Below, in pieces: positions 56,152 through 64,000 of a stretch of DNA of 64,000 bases. Position 1 is the stretch's first letter. Every line of letters begins with the position of its first letter. Origin of the DNA: Siphonodentalium dalli (Eukaryota > Mollusca > Scaphopoda > Gadilida > Siphonodentaliidae); NCBI GenBank assembly GCA_032622095.1, contig CP136069.1, positions 36,430,194 to 36,494,193 of the forward strand. The letters run 5' to 3'. Under the pieces are notes generated by a model. That model saw only the letters and a program-made list of their open reading frames with translations. It made no database searches and had not been told where the DNA came from. The translations under genes and the position numbers were made by a program.

Positions 56152-58949
56152 TCTATACCTATATTTGCGAATTTATGTCTGTCTGTCTGTGTTCTATAGA
56201 AATTCACAGGGGACCATCTAGATGATAACAAAGGGGCCTCCTAGGGGTAACTAGAAAACGCGTAAGATAATGGTGGAGGTTATACTTCTCTACAGTGACA
56301 CCGTTGTTGTCAGTGGCAGAACATGGGGAGGGACAGTATTTTATTGTCGCCGATTGCCACGAAACTTACATATAATCATATAAATATGGCAAAAGTGACG
56401 TCGTTCGAGTCAGGGATGCACGGAAGGAGAGTCGCCGATTGCCACCACACTTATACAAAATCATCCCAATGGTATAAGTACTGTAGTCTAATGGTGTGGC
56501 TTAAATCTGTCAAATGTGGCCTCAATCGAGTCAGGGGTGCACTGAAAGGGAGAGTGGCACCAAAATTGTTACACAATATTTTTAGCGCCAATTTCCTCCA
56601 AATTGATACACGTTCTTGTCCATGATAGGAGGAATCTAACCGTGTGATTTAAAGACGCCATATTGGTGCTGTTTGGGCGAAATATGGGGAGTGGAGGGTG
56701 TGCACCAAATTTGATAAACATTTGTTTAGTCGCCGATTAGCACCAAACTTATAAATAATCATCTCCATGATATCATAAGTGTAATTTTGTGGTTTAATGA
56801 TGTCACAAGTGGGGTCATTTGAGTAAATGGTGTATAGAAGTGAGAGGGACACAACAAAATATAACAATATGTTGAGCGCCGATTTCCACCAGATTGATAC
56901 ATATTCTTATCCGTGATACGAGGAATCTTATCGTGTGGTTTAGATACACCAACTTGGTGCCCTCTGAGTGAGAGATATGGGGACATTGAATTTGATACGA
57001 CTTTGTAAACTCGCCAATTTTCACCAATTTTATATATATGCATCTCTAATCTCTAATGAGTCTTAAGTGTGTGGTTTAACGGTGACAAACGTGGCACCGC
57101 TCGAGTCCAAAATAGTGACGGGAGGGTCACCAAAACTAAAAAAAAAAATATTTTGAGTACCAATTACCATCAAATTCAGACACGTTATTCTCAAATGATA
57201 CGAGAAATAAAATCGTGTTGTCTGTCTTTCTGCCTGTCTGCATGCGTTCCGTATATAACTTCACGCTGTGCAGTCGAGACGGCACCAAGGCGTTCTAAGA
57301 GGGGTAACTTTTTACGAGGAAGATAATGGTGCGGGTTAAAATGATCTAAAGTGACGCCAACAGCGTCGGAAAAATAAAAAAAAATATGGTGAAATAGTTT
57401 TGTCGCCGATTTCCAACAATCGCATACATAATCAACTCCGCGATATGGCGCTGTTCGAGTCAGCGTTGCAGGGAGGCATCAACAATTGATTTAACAAACC
57501 AGTTTTAGCGAAGATTTCTAACAAATTGATATAATATTCTTCTCTATGACACGAGGAATATAATCGTGTGATTCAAAGACGCCAAATTGCTGCCGTTTGG
57601 GTTAGATATGTGGGGGGGGGGGTCATAACTTTTCTAAGAATTTGTTTAGTTGCTGATTACCACCAAACCTATATATAATCATCTCCATTATATCATGCAT
57701 CCATGAGTCTAATGTACGTTGTTTAAATATGTCACAAGTGGCGTTGTTAAAGTCATGCATGAGGATGGCAGTTGTACCAAAGCTGATACAAATATATTTA
57801 GCACTAATTCCACCAAATTCAAACACGTTCTTCTCTAATGATACGATGAATTAAATCACATTTGGTGTCGTTTGGGTCACGGTGGCGAGAGGATATGCAC
57901 TACCATTGATAAGATCTCCATATCATTTTAAAGAGTTATGGGCGTTCACAATCTCGATAAATGGTGACCCAATTAAGTTACTTGAACAATTATATCTTCT
58001 CAACTGTCATATTTATATGGGGATGGCAATCAGGGAATTCACGTAATGAGCTAGCATAACGAGATACATAGAAAAAGAGATACACATATTCTTTCAAAAT
58101 GAGATACCTCGAACCGTCAGAGGATTGCATATATATAACACAATTGAGTCAGTTCTGTTCAATACAGTTTTCACAAAAATGTTAAAATTTGGCAAGATAT
58201 ATGGAAATGTATCGAAGGCCTGTTCAAAAATAGTGGTCACAGTGTGCAGTCAAATATATTTTCTTCTGATACAAAAGAAAACGCAGTCAGTAGCACATGA
58301 CTTTTCAGGATCCTCCAATACTGACATCTGACAAGGTTATATCTGCACGATACAGCGGAACTTTGAGAACAGACTCATCGACTGACATACACAACTCAAC
58401 ATCTCGCTCTGTGTCTGGCAGAGGTAGCTGATATACATGCGCAGCAACATTTCTTTAAAACAGAGAATATTTAGCCAATATCTAGCACCATGAACAGAGG
58501 AGCACCTGGATCTTTTTTTAAACATCTGTATCTTAATGGATATATGATAGCCAGGTGTCCTCAAGATCTTAGTCCAACCCACTAGATTGATTGATACATC
58601 TCTATATGTAAAACCCAATTATCTTCGTTTATTTTTGCGAACTAACGTGTTTATGATGTTCATGTATCATATTATAACGTCTGAAGTATACGCAGTTGTA
58701 AATAAATAAATACTTCATTATTGGTGGAACGGATTAATCGCGATAAACAAAATGCCAATCGACAAGGTGAGCCACTACTTATATTCCATGACTGTAAGAA
58801 TCGTGTTTTGTGATGTTATTTGAATATACACTTTATGAGAATACGTGTAACACTTTGAGCAAGATTGTTCTCTATTCCCAACAAATATACACCGCATGCA
58901 TAGGGTTTCACGTCACGTTAACCTGTGCAACGCCGGGTAACCCTGCTAG
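56152..58949 (+). mobile_element. Helitron-like element 2 (non-autonomous, 2.80 kb)
   Basis: It starts with TC after an A (56,151) and ends CTAG followed by T (58,950), with AACGCCGGGTAACCCTGCTAG at the end as in element 1. The upstream stem arm carries one more mismatch (ACCTGTGC). The layout matches element 1: 5' module, 300 bp repeats, second 5' module near 57,220-57,360, more repeats, then a unique 0.9 kb 3' part. Compared with element 1 it has lost about 210 bp between the first two repeat units (CGCCGATTGCC at 56,348 and 56,433). It has gained or kept a unit around 56,820-57,060. No Rep/helicase frame is present. A run of 11 C lies just outside at 56,102-56,112. Confidence 0.82.
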
Positions 58950-59650
58950 TACTATATATATGCATTCGATTTTGACAGTTTTCCTGCCAAATTTTCTCTC
59001 CGCAGCCCATTCAGCATGAACAAACTAATAATATAATAATGTCGATTCAAAGTTGAGTCAATTAGCTATCCCTTGTAATGATTGGTCCAGTAGCAGTTTA
59101 AGTTACATATAGTCCACATAATATTTCAAAATGACACACACATACATATATATAGATACACACATATTAAGATTTATCCACCGCTCACTACCTATATTGT
59201 CTACATAAAGCCTGTCCAATAAACGTTACGTTTAGTACGTCAGTGTAGCTTTATTAAGTCATCGTAGCTTTACTATGTTAGAACTACTTTCGTGACGTAA
59301 ATGTATATGCAAATTGCGTAGTTACTAGCGACGTCCACCGACCTGAATGGCGTCATGTGATTTTTATCGTCCATAATTCACCGCAATTGATACACAATTC
59401 GCAATCGGATGTATGTTTCCGCTCTAAAACATTTATAAACCATTAGCTAAAGGTCAGCTTAGAATAACTATTAAAAAAACCAAACGAACTATTTTGCTCG
59501 AAGTTGCACTCCGGTTTTTCCCCGTCATGAATGCTATTTAGTTTGCTTGACTTAATAAATGTAAGGGCCTCATCGAAGTAACGAATGTAACACTTAGGAA
59601 AATGACAAATGTATCTCACAAAATGAAAGTTTTGGGCGATGGATAAATAA
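58950..59650. other. Unassigned spacer
   Basis: No gene is recognised. GTTACGTTTAGTACGTCAGT and nearby GTAGCTTTA repeats (59,225-59,275) are the only local pattern. Confidence 0.35.
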
Positions 59651-59793
59651 AATATGTAGCTAATGTCGCTAAAACTGTTTATGTCCGCTCGGGGGATTTG
59701 GCATATATTGGACTCGGCAGAACCTCGCCCAATAGATGCTCAAATCCCATTCACGGACAAAAACAGTTTAAGCGACGGCACTAGCTACATATT
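59651..59793. mobile_element. 143 bp palindromic MITE
   Basis: AATATGTAGCTAATGTCGCT then AAAACTGTTTATGTCCG on the left face CGGACAAAAACAGTTTAAGC then GACGGCACTAGCTACATATT on the right. Inner arms GGGATTTG and CAAATCCC and ATATTGG/CCAATAG pair as well. The whole unit is one hairpin. The ACTCGGCAGAACCTCGCCC centre is reminiscent of the element at 5847-5986. The 67-codon frame across it is not a gene. Confidence 0.85.
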
Positions 59794-61540
59794 CTATATT
59801 TATATATTATTAATAAATTGTCATACATACACATGGTTATTGTTTAATGCAATACTATACAATTAGATATCAGAAAGATATTTAATGTGATGGTTTCTCG
59901 TATTTTTGTCACAGTATTTCACACATTAATTGGACCCTCCCCAACTGTCCAGGATTCTTCAGCTAATGCATATTATTTAGACATCCTCAATAGGTTAGAT
60001 TTAATCGGTCTCTCAGATCACCCTTTATCACTATTTGTGTGTATTTGAACAGTTGACTTTGTTTTACAAATCGTTTTCTTGAAATGAATTACACAATAAT
60101 TCCTCTGGATTTACTTTGCCCAACATAATAACTACCAAGTATATTTGCTATACTTTGTTCCTCACTATTATGACATTTTCTGCAATCTCATCTTATTTTC
60201 ATTCTGATGAGCATCTACCACATACACTCGGATGCTGTCCTACATACCATGTTGCTCCAACGCATTAGTATTTGATGTACTACTATTCATTTCCCTTCAA
60301 AATAATTTATCTGATCAGCCTCGTATCTAGCTGACTTATATATATATTTAGGTGTGTGCAAAAGTATCAATTCTTACTCTCATATCATGCATTGTTACTC
60401 ATTTAGTACCTGTCTCTAAATTAAGTTCGCGCATCACTAATTTTAGCTTACCAATCAATGCACGAATTTAAATCTGAGTGACAAAAGTACGGCTCCTGAG
60501 TTTACACCAAACCACATAGACACTGATAGAAGGCGATATGGCTATGTTGATGTATTACATACATTACTCAATGTTAGACTGAATAGACAGATACAGCCCT
60601 GCGTATATGCCAATATGTACATACAAGCAAATGCCAGATATGTATTGTGAGCTTTGATTGTGCATAATATAATCATTCTGCCAATCAGAAGTATGGCACA
60701 GTGGCGTGGCGACAGGCGTATATTTGGGAAGTGTCTCCCTAATCTTTGCGACAGTTGGAAATTTCATGACTGACAAATATTAGTTAATAATTTCCGACCT
60801 GAAGTTGATTGTATATGTTCTGGTAGTTTGATACTCCAATCAATTAAAAATATCCAACAGTTGCAAAGTTAGAGTTACCAGTTTGATCATTCTAACCCAA
60901 GGGCCGGTGGATCATGCCATGAATTTCTAATCTGGTTAACGCCGGTAGATACCATATCCCTACACTGCAAAACCTGGAAACTGTTTGATCCACTGACCCC
61001 TTCCGACAGGGAACTTTAAATATTGATCAAACAAGGCAGGGAATATAATTCTTAGTTTATATTTGATCCGATATCGCAAAAAAAAACATTGAATTAATTA
61101 CCCTAGAAAAATTCCACTATTGTAAGTGACGCAAAGCCAAATCACTCACAGAGTCCCTTAAATGATGTAATCTCGCAATGGGACCTTTTCCTACTGATGA
61201 ATAACCTGACAACTTATTAAGCAACATGCAATAACAAATAAATATATTCTATGCGTTATATTTTGATTTTATAACGTTCCCTGTCAAAACTTCAAAAAAG
61301 TTCCTAGGTTTTGAACTGGTAGAACATGATATCTACGGGCGTTAGCCCGAGTAGTTAGTTAGTCTTTGCTGATCTAAAGGGCCGGGTGCAGATGGAGTTC
61401 TGAATTTTCGGGCTGTTCCAATATGTAATGCAACTGGAACCCTCACGAAAGACAGACAACCCAAAGGGACCCTGTAGCCACGCTCATGTACTGTGTTATC
61501 CGAAACTGTCCTGAGTTCGGATGGAACTCGTCAATTTGCT
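59794..61540. other. Spacer; the right end is 3' of the lectin exon
   Basis: No separate gene is recognised. The last few hundred bases before 61,541 should hold the 3' UTR of the minus-strand lectin. ATGATATCTACGGGCGTTAG at about 61,329 matches a stem-forming string of repeat R2. Confidence 0.4.
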
Positions 61541-61761
61541 CTACGCCGCTGTCATTTGGCAGATGCTCATGAATGTGAATGTTGGACTGTCATACCACCC
61601 ACCGTGCTTCCATGTGTTGCCCTCCCAAAACAATACAAGCAGATCCTCAGACCCCGCATCAGGTTCACCAATGGCCCAGTCAAAATTCGTCATCAAGTTT
61701 CCCTCGTCGTCGGTGATTGTATCATCATGCCCGATGTCGTCTCCTTGGATGAAGTAGCGGT
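61541..61761 (-). CDS. Last exon of a C-type lectin-like domain protein
   Basis: This exon has no internal start and is recognised from its protein. After a minus-strand acceptor (CCTTACCACAG, ending at 61,762) two bases complete a split codon. Then 72 codons run to TAG at 61,541. The peptide contains NFDWAIGEPDAGSEDLL (residues 25-41), FWEGNTWKHGGWYDSP (44-59) and FMSICQM near the end. This matches the C-type lectin order W-x-x-GEPN, ED, W-D, ICE. The sugar-contact motif is EPD instead of EPN. The WND triplet is WYD, and the cysteines normally after ED and in the WND-x-x-C loop are absent while the final Cys (67) is kept. The N-terminal part of the domain must be encoded upstream on the minus strand; I could not find it before 64,000. 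The protein is probably secreted, with an unknown ligand. Confidence 0.82.
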
Positions 61762-64000
61762 CTGTGGTAAGGAAAAAAAAGCCTTAACCATTTCTTGCTA
61801 AATGGACTCTGCCATCATTTATTCAATAAATACAGGGGATTGTAGTTGGTTACTCGTGTATAGTGTTGGTCTGGGTCGGTATATTTCACGTCGCGAAGGG
61901 GAGTGAACTATTCCAATCCCACTGGGCACTATATCTGCGTAGTCTACAACAAGACATGGTCTTTATTATAATTCACCGAATAACGTGTTGCATGCATACT
62001 TTATATAGGCATAACTGTATCACAAACTGTTTGTTGTCCCTGCATGAGAAGTTAATATAACCCAAGACCAGCTATGAGAAAAGATACGATTATGCACTTT
62101 CCGATACAGTTTCAGAAACACTAGTTCAATAAACCGAAACACGTAGTATTTATGTTTTATTTGAATGCACATAAACCTTAAATTACGCGGCATGACGAAT
62201 TCAGCGGAATGCTGACACTTCGCAAGTTGACGTCGTTCATGTGAAAAAGAAATGTTCACAGCAATGTTTTGATTTCATTTGGACATTCCTTAGTAAATTG
62301 CTGGATACATATCCGTGTTTATCACATAATTAGCCCCAAACCCGGCGTCATATTTTAGGACGACACACGTGTGTTATCGACACGCGCAGTAAGAGCTTAG
62401 CACACTGACATCGACCAATGTTATTATTATGATAATTAGAACATAATTATGATACTTAAGTTGTGTTAGGTTGTTTGGTACTGACTGTGAGATAAACATG
62501 GGTGATAAGGGTGGTTGAAAATTTTGTCACATAAAAAGACACATCTAAAATGAAATTAAATTTGGTGGTGACAAGGAAATCAATATTTATTTGTGTTAAC
62601 CCCAGCCGTTTCGAGATAATTTATTTATCCGATGACAAATTTACAGTATGTAATATTCCTGCACATTTGGGACGAAAACAAATTGGGTCGAGTTTGATAA
62701 GGTGCTCTGGTCGAAAAATATCAGAAAATTACCGGAATGACCACATATTCGTTCATAGCCACCACCGCAAAAACATTTTGGACCGAAAAAAGTTTTAGGA
62801 CGAGCTTTAAAAAATGGGCCAAAAAGTGGTCCGAACGGTGCTTGTGTCGAAAAAGATCGGGATTTGGAGAAAAATACTTTTGGAACGTAATCAGTGATTT
62901 TTACGAAAAAATGGACCGTAATTGGTTAGTAACACTTCGTACAAAGTGATGCGAAGCTACATAAGATATAACATAAACGTTTACAACCTGAATGATTGGA
63001 CCATAGAAAAAGTGGATGGGTCGTCAGATGAGCATACACTACAACTTGTTAGCCTACTTGTTCAAAATAGAGAAAATATTAAAGAAAGCTAGAGGGAAAT
63101 AGTTATTTAATTGGTTGCATTGGGGACCTAAATCTGACTCCTGGAAGACAAGAAGCTGAAGTAATGTCCTACCAGATATAAGGTTATATTTATCTAGTGA
63201 CATTGACACTCCCCATTACTATATCATTGTAGCAGATATATATTAAACCAAAACCTACGTGTATCAAAGTGTACGTGTGTTCCGACCATGGTCTTGAATC
63301 AATAGTAAACGCAAAACCTCTACACGATTTGAGAACTATATATGATGATGGTATGGATTATACAAGTGCTCTTACATTTGGAACGACGGGGGACAATCAA
63401 ACTTTATAAGGAAATATTTGCTGGAGGACAATTTAAAGCTGATTAAGATTAATTCACAAGACTGTGTATTGCTGTTTAATATTGGCTAGCTATTATTATG
63501 ATCATCAACGTAGTGTCTATTTACCGATGACATACAACAATAATGTTAAACAAAAACAAACACAGCAGAACTCTGGGGAAAAGGAGAAAACAAATAAAAG
63601 TAAGTCATGTGTTACTAAGGTACAAATAGGATGAAAAATAAGTCGAAAGGCGCTGGTAGCAACATTGCGCAAACAGGCCATAATGCTAAGAGAACCACAC
63701 AATCAGGACCCCCCCCAACATAACAAAAAATCACAATGTTATAAGGAGAGCGGAAAACAGACCGAAATATATATTTGACAAAATAATGGAGCGCTTATCA
63801 ATCATTGGCTAGTTAGAAATAGATGAGACATGTACCAAAACATGGATGTCATTACGTACGTCTATGCATATAACAGACAGCTGAGCACTGGAACTTTACA
63901 TACCAGCTATATCCAACGATTTTATAGATTTAGGCAACAGTATTATAAACCTTAAAAATAAAATTGTTAAAAGTGATGCCACATATTAGTGCAGCGGCCA
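61762..64000. other. Probable intron of the lectin gene; otherwise unassigned
   Basis: If the lectin gene continues on the minus strand, this region is intron or upstream sequence. No second lectin exon was found. Between 62,665 and 62,930 strings of the type TTGGRNCGAAAA (GGGACGAAAAC, TGGTCGAAAAA, TGGACCGAAAAA, TGTCGAAAAAG, ATGGACCG) recur at irregular intervals. Two overlapping frames of 70-82 codons through them are not credible genes. The 61-codon minus frame at 63,517-63,702 is hydrophobic but unrecognised. Confidence 0.4.

Noticed and set aside
60190-60240. CTGATGAG string, as in hammerhead ribozymes
   Set aside because: The required GAAA core and flanking stems are not found at the right distance.
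62550-62949. Overlapping Lys/Arg-rich frames on the plus strand
   Set aside because: The composition follows from the recurring TTGGNCCGAAAA-type strings; two frames are open together, which argues for a repeat and not a gene.

Overview
The window reads as nuclear DNA of an invertebrate animal. It is AT-rich and gene-poor, with split genes showing consensus splice sites, no operons or ribosome-binding sites, and a dense layer of decayed mobile DNA. The protein families present (PAN plus fibrinogen-related secreted lectin, C-type lectin, SAP/YqaJ nuclease, Gag, Helitron ends) suit a lophotrochozoan such as a mollusc. That placement is an inference; no taxon-specific marker was seen.

The best-supported host gene is on the minus strand between about 23.2 and 27.5 kb. 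Exon 1 (signal peptide plus a short PAN/Apple-like cysteine module) ends in a consensus AAG|GTAAGG donor. Exon 2 is a complete fibrinogen-related domain (FReD). The two exons are phase-compatible across a 3.3 kb intron and give a secreted protein of about 332 residues. The intron carries a long inverted repeat (24.7-25.1 kb) and a 680 bp element with terminal inverted repeats that lies within 50 bp of the splice donor. A second host-gene fragment, the last exon of a C-type lectin-like domain, is on the minus strand at 61.5 kb; it lacks both cysteines of the inner disulfide. A 91-residue reading frame with a signal or anchor sequence lies at 4.2 kb, and a decayed relative lies at 16.6 kb.

Mobile and repetitive DNA, left to right: a frameshifted cysteine-rich transposon remnant (0.5-0.9 kb); a 0.5 kb TIR element (1.5-2.0 kb); a 140 bp palindrome (5.85 kb); three copies of an unnamed dispersed repeat (7.9, 8.7 and 12.2 kb); a 44 bp tandem repeat followed by a truncated Gag frame (10.6-12.1 kb); a cluster of GGTACT palindromes (13.9 kb); TIR elements at 15.0 and 22.3 kb; a 154 bp tandem repeat (16.9 kb); a 2.6 kb TIR element (19.1-21.7 kb); a degenerate 21 bp minisatellite (21.7-22.3 kb); and a foldback (27.9 kb). 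Two related Helitron-like elements (28.9-31.6 and 56.15-58.95 kb) share nested internal repeats. A dispersed inverted-repeat pair (33.6-35.2 and 39.9-40.8 kb) carries a 750 bp indel. A tandemly doubled decayed coding fragment (44.9-45.7 kb) precedes a SAP/YqaJ nuclease pseudogene (47.6-49.1 kb). A palindromic MITE lies at 59.65 kb.

The genes do not form a pathway. The two lectin-type genes are both secreted-recognition families, but nothing in the sequence links them. Most of the window between named features holds AT-rich sequence in which I see no gene. I found no convincing tRNA, rRNA, snRNA or CRISPR array.
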